From assembly GCA_963575745.1 (NCBI GenBank), contig CAUYUJ010016056.1, positions 70,001-134,000 on the forward strand: a DNA stretch of 64,000 nt. Direction: 5' to 3'. Shown here piece after piece: positions 54,261 through 64,000 of this stretch (its first letter is position 1; each line of letters opens with the position of its first letter). This DNA comes from Prorocentrum cordatum (taxonomy: Eukaryota; Sar; Dinophyceae; Prorocentrales; Prorocentraceae). The notes beneath the pieces are model-generated. The model worked only from the letters and a program-made list of their open reading frames with translations. It ran no database searches and had not been told where the DNA came from. The translations under genes were made by a program, and so were the position numbers.

Positions 54261-55539
54261 CTGTATTCCGACGACTACGACCGCCAAGCGATTGAAGAAT
54301 TCAATGCACGACCCTAGTGCAGGGCGTTGTGCTGTTGGGTCCGTGGCGCACTGGTGCCATTACCCGTGCCCGTCACCTTGCAGCTCCCAGCTTGCATGGT
54401 GGCGGTTACCAGCAATACTTAACGTGACCTGACGGTCCCCATCAGCCGTAGCATCATTAAGATGGGCAAGGAGGTCTTGCTACCAGTGCGACGGCGTTGT
54501 GATGGCGACGGCATGCGGCGTGAGCCACTCTCCTGTAAAATCCCCTCTCTCGCGTTCTCCCCCGCTTGCCCTACGCAGTGCACTGCAAGATTGTTCGTGG
54601 TCATTCACGGCTCTCGGCCAGGTTGCCTTGAAACCGAATTTCTCACCAGCTTAGCCGTTGTTTGCGCAAGCCCGATATGTTGTGAGTCCAGTTTTCGCCT
54701 CTGGCTGTCCCTTCCCAGCAGCTGAGGTGCTGGGCATTTTGCCTGGGCTTTTGAAGTACTCGGGGGTTCCTGTCGCGAGTGTCCGATGCACGAGTTATGT
54801 CGTGCGGCTCCGAGGAACTGTTGCGCCCCCAGCGGGTGTTAGGCCTCCCGCGGTGGCAGTGCTGCACGCTCGCATTCATGGTTCCCCTCTCCTCCTCCTC
54901 CAGTCGCGGCACCAATACGTTTTGGGGTAAATTCGTATCGTTTTCACCGCCCGAACTTTCACCCCTTCCCCGTCCGCTCGCCCAGGCAATATGTGTCACA
55001 GGTAGCTCCCCTTTTAGCGGTTGCCGTTTCGCGGGTGGCAGATTTTGTCCGCCCAGGCGGGCGCCACCTGCAGGCAGCGCGGGGGTTGTGGTAGCACCAC
55101 TGGGGCGTCGCCGTGGTTCTGCTTTTCCCCCCTCCGATGAAACAGATGGTGCAGTTCAGGAGGTGGTACGCCCCCCAAGATCAGGCAGTGCGTGATGAGG
55201 TTCACGCTGCACGCGAAGCCGAAGACAAGGAAGGCTTATGTAGGTCCCCATTCCTGTACAAGCGGCGGCTGCGGACGCATAGCCAGATGCGGACGTGCGC
55301 CCAACCGTGGCGACGAGGATGCGCCCAAAATAATCCCAAAGCGTCACAAAACTTCACTCTTCCAATGACGACGTTGACGGCGACGGCAACCATCGAAATG
55401 CCCAGCCCTCCCTGCTGACAGGTTTGGGGGGGAGGGAATTGGGAGGCGGAGAAGAGGAGAAAACGGAAAAAGGTGAGGAAAAATTGGGAGAGGGAGGAGT
55501 AATGTGTGAGGAAGGCTTAAGTGAAGCCCCGGGCGCGGC
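54261..55539. other. About 1.3 kb without a recognised gene
   Basis: Moderate-GC unique-looking DNA. Several 60-140 codon frames, none with a recognisable motif. Confidence 0.4.
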
Positions 55540-55870
55540 CTAATCCCAGGCACGCTTGGGAGGGGGGCGGGGACAGGGGATGGGGAGCGGAGGCGGAGGA
55601 TAAGGAGGAAAGGAGGGAGGAGGAGGAGGAGGGGGAGGGGGATGGGGGGGGGAGCAGAGGAGGGGGAGGGAGAAGGGGAAAGGTAGGAAGACAATCGGAA
55701 AAAGGGGGGGAACGGGGAAGGAGTGGGGAAGGGGAGGAAGAACGGGAAAGGAGTGGGAGGGAGAACGGGGGAGGAGGGAAGGACGGGGAGGGAAAAGGGG
55801 GAAGGAAGGAGGACGGGGAGGGGCAAGCGGAGGAGGGGATGAGGCGGAGGGGGAGGGGAGAGGAGGAGGC
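55540..55870 (+). repeat. Purine-rich GGGGAGG/GGAA tract
   Basis: Over 300 bp almost without pyrimidines on the plus strand, with GGAAGGAGGA and GGGGAAAAGG words. Low-complexity frames on both strands. Confidence 0.85.
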
Positions 55871-55984
55871 ACCCTGTCCCGCAGGAGGGGCATGGGGGAG
55901 CCCTGGGAGTTGCAGCCCGACGGCATCCCGCGGCCCTTGCGGTCGGAGAGGCCCCAGCCCACGAAGGTCAGCCCCAAGGCGTGC

Positions 55985-56135
55985 CGCACTCGTCGTCGTC
56001 AACGTCTTCGTCGCCGTTCGTCATCAACGTCCTCGTCGCCGTCGTCCTCGTCGTCGTTGTCGTCGTCGTCGTCGTCGTCGTCGGAGGAGGAGGAGGAGGA
56101 GGAGGAGGAGGAGGAGGAGGCGGCGGGGGGGGGGT
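55985..56135 (+). repeat. (CGT)n then (GGA)n microsatellite
   Basis: TCGTCGTCG triplets (55990-56080) pass directly into GGAGGAGGA (56081-56120) and a G-run. Confidence 0.9.
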
Positions 56136-56639
56136 AACTTGAGCTCCTCGCGTCGTGGAGGAGTGCCGACGGGAGGTTCTTGTTGGGGTCTGTGGCCTTC
56201 GCGGCCCCTTGCCTGTCCCCACGGCCGTCGAGGGACGGCTCGGGATGAAGAGCTGGTCTCCGGGGAGGGGGCCCAGATCATTGGGACAGGGAGGAGGGGG
56301 GGTGGAGGCGAGGAGGGGGAGGAGGAGGACCAGTGCAAACCAAGTGTCATCAACGATGTTGGAATTAACCCTCCCTCCAAGCTCCCTCTTCACAGGCCCC
56401 TACAAGGGTTCATTTCCATTGAGGGAACTGCCTCGTTGGAAGACAACCGTTCGAGGATCTTGAAGCATGCCAAAACATTGTTCTCGGGATTTCAACGCCA
56501 CGGACCAACCTGACTGCTGCGTCTTGACGATGCGGAATCGTGTCATAAACCATTTTGGGATATCAACACCGAGAACCAACATAATTGTTGCACCCGCATA
56601 ATCCTGAACCCCTCCGAAGCATCATGTCTGGTACGTTGA
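56136..56639. other. No gene recognised
   Basis: Mixed DNA with the repeated word ACCAAC(C/A) near 56505 and 56575. No domain recognised. Confidence 0.4.
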
Positions 56640-57065
56640 TCATGGGAGAATGCATGTGCGCGGCGCTAAGGCGAGAGCCACATGTTGAAAAGGAACCGCC
56701 CTCTATTTGCAAAACTTCTACAATTTTTAGAAACGAAAAGTGCAACACGCAAAGGCGACAACCACATGTTGAACACCACCCGTCCTTGATCCATGAAGCT
56801 GTTGCAATTTTGTTAAACGAATGCGCGCGGCGCTAAGGCGAGAGCCACAGTTTGAAAACCACCCGCCCTCAATCCGCGAAACCCATGCGTTGTTTTAAAC
56901 GGAGGTGCGCTGCGCCAAGGCGAGAACCACATGTTGAAAACCACCCGCCCTCAACCCTTGTAACTGTTTAACGAATGTACGCGGCGCTTAAGCGAGAGCC
57001 ACATTTTGAAAACTACCCGCCTTCCATTTGTGAAAATGCTGACGCGTTTTAAGCTTCAGAGTCAT
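56640..57065 (+). repeat. Tandem repeat, about 75-85 bp unit
   Basis: Five or six diverged units with GCGGCGCTAAGGCGAGAGCC, ACATGTTGAAAA, CCACCCGCCCTC and a T-rich stretch with AAACGAATG. An isolated related unit lies at 57487-57535. Confidence 0.85.
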
Positions 57066-57159
57066 ACACGGTGAGGAAGTCTCAGGCGAAACACCCCGCC
57101 CGCCCTAAAAACATTGGCCCCGGGGTGCGCCAGGGAAAAGTTATTCATAAGGAAAAGGT

Positions 57160-57345
57160 CTGGAGGAGGAGGAGGAGGAGGAGGAAGAGGAGGAGGAGGA
57201 GGAGGAGGGAGGACTAACAGGAGGGTAAGGGAGGAGGGAGGGAGGGGAGGGGAGGAGGAGGTAGGAGGAGGGGAATGATAGTAGGAGGAGGAGGAGGAGG
57301 AGGAGGAGGAGGAGGAGGAAGAGGAGGGGGAGGAGGGGGAAGGGG
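57160..57345 (+). repeat. (GGA)n microsatellite
   Basis: GGAGGAGGA with GAGGGAGGG and AGTAGGAGG interruptions. Confidence 0.92.
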
Positions 57346-58104
57346 AGTCAGACTCAGCCTTCTGGCAGACGTAAGTATCTCGTCCATCTTCGAAGACGAG
57401 TGTGCGCATTGCGAGGAAGGCGAGGGCTGCATTATGAAAACAAACCAAGTCACCCATGCAGCGGCGCCAAGCTTTCAGACAAAATGTGTGCGGCGTTGAC
57501 GCGAGAGCCCCATATTGAAAAGAAATCGCCCTCCTGTCCGAAGCTGTTGTGGATTTCGTGCTTCAGGATCAGAAGAGGCGGGGAAGAAGTAGGTGAGGCG
57601 CTTCGTCCGCCATACTGGCACGCCTAGACGTGCAGCAGGGAGGGGCAACTCATAGAAGAAAGGGATTCAGGCAGACCGAGGATCGAGAGGTTGGGGTGCT
57701 TCAGGCCTCATCTGGGTTTCTGGAGGGGGCGTCCTCGTCGCGGCGGCCCCCGGAGCGGCTCGACCAGCGGATCGGATCGCTGTGCAGGAGAGGTCTACGG
57801 GAGACCGACAGGATGGAGGGGGGATTTTTATCCGTAAGGGCTTCGCCCCCTGCTGCCGGCCCCCTCCCTCGGAGAATGGGCCATGGAAGAGCTAAGTCAT
57901 GAGGTCTTGGCGCTGTCGTGAAGCAGTATCGAAACTTCATGCGAAGCCGATTCGCAATCAGCAAAACCAACTGATCACAAGAGGGGTTACCACACCTGGC
58001 GATTGGTAAGACGTGTATGGTTTACGGGCTTGGTTGCCACACCTTGCGATTAAAGGGCCGAGGGAGTTCTCGCAGTTTGGGTTACCACGCCTTGCGATGG
58101 ATGT
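57346..58104. other. No gene recognised
   Basis: Unique-looking DNA apart from one unit of the 75-bp repeat at 57487-57535. GGTTACCACACC(T/C) words near 57986 and 58020-58080 lead into the 73-bp array. Confidence 0.4.
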
Positions 58105-58690
58105 GCGTGAAGGGTGGCACCGAATTTCAGAAATGTGGCAAATCCCATGTGTTTTTAGACCCTGACCCCGCGGATCTGCGTAAGGGGTAGCGCCGAATTT
58201 CAGAAATTTGGCAAATCCCCTGTGTTTTTGGACCCTGACCCCGCGGATCTGCGTGAGGGGTGGCACCGAATTTCAGAAATTTGGTAAATCCCCTGTGTTT
58301 TTGGACCCTGACCCCGCGGATCTGCGTGAGGGGTGGCACCGAATTTGCGAAATGTTGCAATTTCCTTTTGTTTTTGGACCCTGACCCCGCGGATCTGCGT
58401 GAGGGGTGGCACCGAAATGAGAAATGTGGCAAATCCCCTGTGTTTTTGAACCCTGACCCCGCGGATCTGCGTGAGGGGTGGCACCGAATTTCAGAAATGT
58501 GGCAAATCTCGTATGTTTTTGGACCCTGACCCCGCGGATCTGCGTGAGGGGTGGCACCGAATTTCAGACATGTGGCAAATCCTTTGTGTTTTTGGAGTGC
58601 GTGGGGGGTGGCACCGAATTTGAGAAATGTGGCAAATCCCCTGTGTTTTTGGACCCTGACCCCGCGGATCTGCGTGAGGGGTGTCGATTT
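58105..58690 (+). repeat. Tandem repeat, 73-bp unit
   Basis: Eight units; full ones start at about 58112, 58185, 58258, 58331, 58404, 58474 and 58547 and carry GAATTTCAGAAATGTGGCAA, CCCTGTGTTTTTGGACCCTG and CCGCGGATCTGCGTGAGGGG. The unit near 58590 is shortened. Seventy-three is not a multiple of three, so each frame is visited in turn and the 90-215 codon frames repeat the same peptides in cycling order. Confidence 0.95.
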
Positions 58691-58759
58691 CGAGCGCCCC
58701 CAGCAATTCAGACAACGCGCCCAGGTGAGGCTAGAAGTCTTGTTTGGGCCTCCCCCCCC

Positions 58760-58826
58760 TCGCGCGGTCAATCAACTAGTTACAGTAACCAGCAATCAGT
58801 CAACTAGTTACAGTAACCAGCAAGAA
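58760..58826 (+). repeat. Tandem duplication, about 29 bp x 2
   Basis: TCAACTAGTTACAGTAACCA occurs twice in direct succession. Confidence 0.8.
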
Positions 58827-59102
58827 GCAGAACTGTAACACTGGAAACTACAAACTACAACTGGTACAGGAAACTGCGAATCACGCGCCTCGCAGCCTGG
58901 TGGCCCCACAAGGGGGCCGGTGGATTGTCGGGCAGCAGCAGCTGCAGGAGGCGGGCCGTAGGGGAGAGGGGTGTGTTCACTTAATCTAGATCGTGGTTTC
59001 CACAATCGATGGTTTTTTCCTGGTTCGGAAGAAGCTGAGCAGGCCCCACGGCTGGTGCCTAGCACGCAACCGCTGGGGAGGTGGGGGGGCGGACTCTTGC
59101 TT
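58827..59102. other. No gene recognised
   Basis: Short spacer of unique-looking DNA. Confidence 0.3.
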
Positions 59103-59226
59103 GGCAGCGCTCGGACGTGTGCGCTTTTTTCTCTCCGCGTGGAGTATCGAGGAGCCTCTTGGCTCATCTCGCAAAACACATGCACCAGGCCGAGCAACAT
59201 GCGCGGGGAAGGGATGTCCGAGCGAA
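59103..59226. mobile_element. Diverged inverted-repeat element, M5 family
   Basis: GCGCTCGGACGTGTGCGC, ATCGAGGAGC and CTCGCAAAACACATGC then GATGTCCGAGCG follow the order of the complete M5 at 60910-61012. Confidence 0.65.
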
Positions 59227-59639
59227 GGCAAGTGGGGGCGAGGAGGGGGGGGGAGGGGGGCAGGCGCACTCTGGTCGGGGGGAGGCACCAGCTGCAGCAC
59301 GAGGGCCCGTCCTCTTTCGGCACGGGAGCTCCTGGGGGCGGGCCGCAAGAGCTCTCACCACACCTTGGCCGAAAACCGAGCGGTTCGTCAACCCTCCTCC
59401 CGAGCGGGCTTTTGCCCAGGGGGTAGCAGGGATTGCAACTGCTGAGGTTTCTATCTGCCTGGGCAGGGATTTCCTGAAGCTTGGTAGGCTTTGGAAGGTG
59501 ACTTCAAGATCCTCCAGCACCGAGAGCGAGCTACATGTCGCATGTCGCACCCGCCGCTCGGCGCGGGGCACCGCGCCGCTGTGGCATGCCGCTTCCCCCC
59601 CTTGACCGAGGCCTGACTTCTTGGCCGAACGGGGCGCGA
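59227..59639. other. No gene recognised
   Basis: GC-rich DNA with a G-run near 59245-59262. Long frames on both strands are Arg/Pro/Gly-rich without motifs. Confidence 0.4.
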
Positions 59640-60300
59640 GTCGAGTCGAGGCTTCTGCCTCGGTATAGGGCCGTCGACTCCCATGGGCCGTGGAGGGCCC
59701 CTCCTCCTCTCCTGGGCCCTCCTCCCGGCGCTCGTCGGGGCCTGGGCAGCGGCTGGCGGCCGCGGCTGCCCCGCCGTGGGGGCGGGGGGGGGGGGAGCTT
59801 TGGGGCCGCTCCGCGGGACCCTCGGCGCGGCCCCAGCCGGCGGGGGCCTGCAGCCGAGACGCCGGCGCAAGGAGCAGCTTGGGCACGAAGGTCGAGCCGC
59901 GGCGAGGCGCCCGCCCTCCTCCCGGACGGGCTTTGGCCCGGGCAGGGCCTGCAGTCTTGGGGGCTTCTGCCTCGGTGCAGGGCCGTCGACTCTCGTGGGC
60001 CACGGAGGCCCCTCCTCCTCTCCCGGGCCCTCCTCCCGGCGCTCGTCGGGGCCTGGGCCGCGGCCGGCGGCCACGGCACCCCTTCCCCCGGTGGGGGGGG
60101 GGGGGCTGTTGGGGGGGGGGCTCCGCGGGGCCCTCGCGGCGCGGCTGCTCCAGCGGGGGCCTACAGCGGGGCACGACCTGGACGACGTTCTGGCGATCGC
60201 GTGGGCCGTTTTCGTTTTGCTTTCGTTCTGCAGCAGAGGCGGGATGACGACAGGGCGAGAGGTAACGAAAACAGAACGAAGAGGGACGACACCGCTTAGG
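59640..60300 (+). repeat. Tandem duplication, about 311 bp x 2
   Basis: Both copies contain GGCTTCTGCCTCGGT, GGGCCGTCGACTC, CCTCCTCCTCTCC(T/C)GGGCC, GGCGCTCGTCGGGGCCTGGG and a G-run then TGGGGG/GGGGCCGCTCCGCGGG. Copies start at about 59655 and 59966. A partial third start lies near 60300. Confidence 0.8.
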
Positions 60301-60519
60301 TCGAGCCGGGGCCTGCAGTCCAGACGCTGCAACAAGGAGCAGCTCGGGCACGAAAGGGGCTCGGTGCTCCTCGGGTCATTCTGTCGCTGTTCCTCCAGCC
60401 GTGCTGGAGCACGCTGGCGCTCTTTTGGGGGCCCGAGAGGGGCTTTTCGTTCCTCTGCCGCTCCTTCCCTCCGCGGCCCGACCGCCTCTTGGTGGCAGCA
60501 GCTCGCAGCGGGGTGGACC

Positions 60520-60730
60520 TGGAGGAGGAGGAGGAGGAGGAGGAGGAGGAGGAGGAGGAGGAGGCAGGAGGAGGAGGAGGAGGAGGAGGAGGAGGAGGAG
60601 AGGAGGGAGGAGAGGGAGGAGGGAGGAGGAGGAAGGAGGAGAGAGAGAGGGGAGGAGGGGAGGAGGAGGGGAGGAAGGAGAGGAGGAGGAGGAGGAGGAG
60701 GAGGAGGAGGAGGGAGGATGAAGAGGAGGC
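60520..60730 (+). repeat. (GGA)n microsatellite
   Basis: GGAGGAGGA with GAGAGGAGGGA interruptions. Confidence 0.93.
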
Positions 60731-60909
60731 GGACGGGGCCAGGACCAGTCGGGGGCAAGACGATGCGGGGGAGGCTAGGCCTTGGGCCTCCCGGGAGGCC
60801 CACGGCCTGGCGTTCTGCGCTCGCCGCCTCGGGCCTCCCGAGGAGGCCCCCTCGCCGCCACGGCTGCCCTCGCCTCGGAACCGTCGGGTCGAAGCGCGCC
60901 CAGGGCCTT
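60731..60909. other. No gene recognised
   Basis: GC-rich spacer with GCCTCCCGGGAGGCC palindromes near 60786 and 60830. Confidence 0.4.
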
Positions 60910-61012
60910 GGCATCGCTCGGACGTGTGCATTTTTCCTTCGGCGAGGACCATCGAGGAGCATCCTTGAGCATTTGGCGAACAAAAACACGAATGCACGTC
61001 CGAGCGATGGCC
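60910..61012. mobile_element. Inverted-repeat element M5, complete
   Basis: 103 bp. The left end GGCATCGCTCGGACGTGTGC then ATTTTT pairs with the right end AAAAACACGAATGCACGTCC then GAGCGATGGCC. The interior is GAGGACCATCGAGGAGCATC. No coding capacity. Other copies or fragments lie at 25161, 44982 and 59103. Confidence 0.88.
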
Positions 61013-61769
61013 AGGGGCGAGGTCCAGGGAGCAGCGGCATCGGTACTGTTTAGGCTCCCCTGTCAGCGGGGGGGGGGAGGACAGGCATATATTCAAGGGG
61101 ATAACAAACGCCCCTACCCTGGTTTACGAGGCGCTGTGCGCTGAAACTCCTGTGGGCTGACAGGGTAAGCCCTGCGTGATGTGCCGCGTCCTGGCGGCTC
61201 TAGGCTTTGCGGGTTCCCAGGAGGTTACAGACCACGCACTTGTAACCCAGGGTAGGGTCGTTTTTTCATCCCTCAATATATGGGGGGGGGACGCATCGGC
61301 CCCCACTCGCCCACTGGTCGCCGATAGGGGCCCGATGGCCCCAACCTGCACAGGACGGTGCGGAGTCACTGGCGGGGGCCTCTCGCTGATCTGTCGGCGA
61401 TGGATCGCCGGTCTCCAGGTCGACGCATCCCACCCTGTGCCAGTCCACCCCTATCATTGCCCCTGCATCTTCGGGGGGGAGGCCTTGTCTGTCGGATTCG
61501 GCGATGGTTCGGCGTGGATTCGGCGCGGATTCGAAGCGGGATGCGGACGCAACTGGCAACGCGATGGGACGGACAAGGCCCCCCGAAGATGCTACACAAA
61601 AACAGTTCCAGAGCGTATTGGGACGCTCCCAGAGCGTCCCGGAACGGCCGCGGCGCTTGGTGCACCTCTCCAGAGCCGCCAGATCTCAGAGACGACAACT
61701 CCCGGTTCCATTTCTTCCCGATTGTGGCTTGTGGGCCTGGATACCCAGGGCGCCACCACGATCTCCCCT
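61013..61769. other. No gene recognised
   Basis: Unique-looking DNA with no motif recognised. Several 100-280 codon frames run into the following array and are not supported. Confidence 0.4.
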
Positions 61770-62820
61770 AAAATCATGCAAACCCTGCCACTGGGACCTT
61801 CTGTGGAGCTCCCTTTGCGTCAGGATCCTCGTGAGGGGCGTGCCGACATGGGCGGGGGGACGCATGTGGCCCCTACCACTGAAGCCTTCGGTGGAGCTCC
61901 CTTTGGGGCGACGATCCTCATGAGGGGTTCGCCGAAATGGGCGTGGGGGGGAATGCAGACCGGACCACTGACACCTTCGGTGGAGCTTCCCATGGGGCAG
62001 CGATCCTCGTGATGGGGTGCGCTGGCATGTGCGGGGGGACGCATGCGGATCCTACAGCTGAGGCCTTAGGCGGAGCTATCGGTGGGGCCACGATCCTCGC
62101 GAGGGGTGTGTCGAAAAGGGCGGGGGGGCGCATGCGGACCCTGCTACTGGCGCCTTCGGTGGAGCTCCCCGTGGGGCCAGGATCCTTGTAAGGTGTGTGC
62201 CGACATGGGCGGGGAGACGCATGTGGATCCTGTCACTGGCGCCTTCGGGGGAGCTCCTTATGGAGCAACGATCCTCGTGAGGGGTGCGCCGACATGGGCG
62301 GGGGGACGCATGCAGACCCTGCCAGAGCGGCCTTCGGTGGAGCTCCGTATGGTGCCACAGTCCTTGTGAGGGGTGTGCCGAGATGGGCGGGGGAATGCAT
62401 GCGGACCCTGCCGTTGAGGCCTTCGGTGGAGCTCCCTATGGGCCCACGATCCTCGTGAGGAAATGGTCGCGGGGACGCATGCGGACACTTCCGCTGACGC
62501 CTTCGGTGGAGCTCCCTATGGGGCAACGATCCTTGTGAGAGGTGTGCCAAGAAATGGGCGGAGGGGCGCCTGCGGACACTTTCTGCTGAGGCCTTCGGTT
62601 GAGCTCCCTGTGAGGTTATGGTCCTCGTGAGGGGTGCACCGGAATTGGCAGGGGGACGCATGCGGACCTGGCCAACGAGGCCTTCGGTGGAGCTTCGCAT
62701 GGGGCATGCCGAAACAGAGACATGCGGAAGGGCAGAAGCAGAGGTATGAGGAGGGAGCAGCGGGAGGAGGGAGCGAGCGCTGTCTTGTCAAAACGAGGAC
62801 CCGACATCCAGGATGTTTGG
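61770..62820 (+). repeat. 90-bp minisatellite element, copy 3 (diverged)
   Basis: About 11 units of 88-92 bp with GGTGGAGCTCCCTATGGGGC, GATCCTCGTGAGGGGTGTGCC and GGGGGGACGCATGCGGACCC. The right flank carries GGGAGGAGGGAGCGAGCGCT, AAAACGAGGACCCGACATCC and GGATGTTTGGGAA, matching copies 1 and 2. The left flank is not recognisable. Confidence 0.85.
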
Positions 62821-63174
62821 GAATCACTAGTGGTGTTCTTGTGGTTGCTATTCTAGTTTCGGGTCTCTGGCGGGCCTGGTCCCGGCCCGGCCTCTGGGGG
62901 GCTTTCAAAATCCAGCCCAGGATGGCACAATTGATTTGCGGACGGGGTCGAGAGATCTGTGGGCCCGCGTCACAGGAACGGACTCGCGCATGACGAAGGG
63001 TCTGGTCCTGCCATCCCTCCAGATGTCCATGGAAGTCCCTGTCCTGGCCTGCACGAGGGGGGTGCCTAAACTCTCTCCCGTCATCAACAAGACTGTGGCG
63101 CAGCTTCTATCGCAACGCTTGTTTCGAATTGCGGACGCCTCTCGTGTCCCAACCATCACATCCAGACACAATTC
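62821..63174. other. No gene recognised
   Basis: Unique-looking DNA. Confidence 0.4.
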
Positions 63175-63330
63175 AGGAGGGGAAAAGACACGCAGGCACA
63201 ATTAATCGTCGATTCCCAAGAACATATGGGCAAATATGGGAAGTGGAGGGGAAGACAGAAACCCAGAAAATATAGGAAAATATGAGGAATATTTTTATTA
63301 GTGTATTTATTTGTGTGTCCCAGGGCCCCT
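63175..63330 (+). repeat. Interspersed repeat F4, copy 2
   Basis: GGAGGGGAAAAGACACGCAG, CACAATTAATC, ATATGGGAAGTGG, AGACAGAAACCCAGAAAATA and GTGTATTTATTTGTGTGTCC match 4518-4675. Confidence 0.8.
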
Positions 63331-63487
63331 TCAACAATGCCCAGGCGAGTTGCCTTGGTCAGGCAGGCGTGGGAGCATACAGTGGAACAAGGAAGGGGCA
63401 GCCGCCAAGCCGAAGCCCCAGATCAGCCCGAGCAGCCAAGGAGTCAGCCAACCGTATCGGCCGTCGCGGATTTTTGCCACCGATCTC

Positions 63488-63605
63488 AGGAGGGGAAAAA
63501 ACACACATACACAATTAACCAGCGATTCTCCAGGAAATATGGGAAAATATGGGAAGTGGGGGGGAAGACAGAAACCCAGAAAATATAGGAAAATATGGGG
63601 GATCT
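63488..63605 (+). repeat. Interspersed repeat F4, copy 3 (shorter)
   Basis: AGGGGAAAAAACACACATAC, GGAAAATATGGGAAGTGGGG and AGAAACCCAGAAAATATAGG match the first two thirds of copies 1 and 2. It lies 160 bp after copy 2 in the same orientation. Confidence 0.8.
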
Positions 63606-63659
63606 TGTTATTTAATCGCTTCGCTCATTCCGCCGGCCCATATTGTCGCACCGTTGTGG

Positions 63660-64000
63660 GTTAGCCGAGTTTTGGGGCCTCTTGGGGGCCGTTTTGGGGC
63701 CTCTTGGGGCCTCTTTTGGGCCTCTTGGGCGCCTCTTGGGGCGTCTTGGGGGCCTCTTGGGGGCCTCTTGGGGCCTTTTTGGGGCCTCCTGGGCGCCTTC
63801 TGGGGCGGAGGGCTCGATTTTTCAGTTCTCGGTTCCCCTCTTGAGCCCCTCTTGGGCCCGTCTTGGGGCCTCTTGGTCCGTCTTGGGCGGCACTTGGGCC
63901 GTCTTGGGGGCCCTCCTGGGCCGTTCCGGGGCCGTCTTGGGAGCCTCGTGGGCCGTCTTGGAGCGGTCTTGGGGGCCTCTTGGGCCGTCTTGGAGCGTCC
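63660..64000 (-). repeat. CCAAGA array, reverse orientation, running off the window
   Basis: CCTCTTGGGG and GCCGTCTTGGGCC words, the complement of the 10-14.7 kb array, with the same 11-bp spacing. The CGATTTTTCAGTTCTCGGTT words near 63810 resemble the spacer words between arrays at 11155 and 15555. Confidence 0.88.

Overview
The window reads as nuclear DNA of a eukaryote, most likely a large, GC-rich, repeat-dominated protist or algal genome. Reasons: very long triplet microsatellites, many minisatellites and foldback elements, no operons or ribosome binding sites, and tyrosine-recombinase (YR) retrotransposons of the split-direct-repeat type. A dinoflagellate or haptophyte would fit, but nothing here fixes the lineage. 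I recognise no host housekeeping gene, tRNA or rRNA. Every protein I can support belongs to a retrotransposon. Most other long open frames are by-products of tandem repeats whose period is a multiple of three or which lack stop codons.

The centre (about 26.8-45.0 kb) is a nested pair of related retroelements. Element A (minus strand, 26803-44985) has gag, a reverse transcriptase-RNase H (RT-RH) and a tyrosine recombinase, with termini arranged A1 - genes - B1A2 - B2. Its recombinase gene is split by element B (plus strand, 28570-37296, 8.7 kb), a younger relative with the same layout and split repeats that look identical by eye. Removing B together with one copy of a shared TTTT rejoins A's recombinase frame exactly (240 + 285 codons including the stop). 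In both elements gag ends in TGA and the RT-RH frame continues in phase, which suggests readthrough. Both have long 5' leaders holding an element-specific minisatellite plus a conserved block. Element B carries a one-base frame break in RT-RH.

Left part (1-25 kb): small foldback elements (653-751, 1564-1816, 2142-2282, 2627-2779, 4019-4170), GGA/TGA/GAC microsatellites, a 1.9 kb segment repeated twice (10111-12009 and 12825-14703) made of a degenerate 11-bp CCAAGA motif and flanked by TA-rich DNA, a 21-bp minisatellite (17130-17845) and a 3.4 kb GAC array (19600-22990).

Three elements carrying a 90-bp minisatellite with shared flanks lie at 25255-26802, 46292-47850 and 61770-62820; element A sits at the right edge of the first. 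Right part (45-64 kb): a 4 kb TAG array (49815-53880) between GC-rich 12-mer arrays, then 75-bp, 73-bp and 311-bp tandem repeats, purine-rich tracts, a 103-bp inverted-repeat element (60910-61012) and a CCAAGA array on the opposite strand at the right end.
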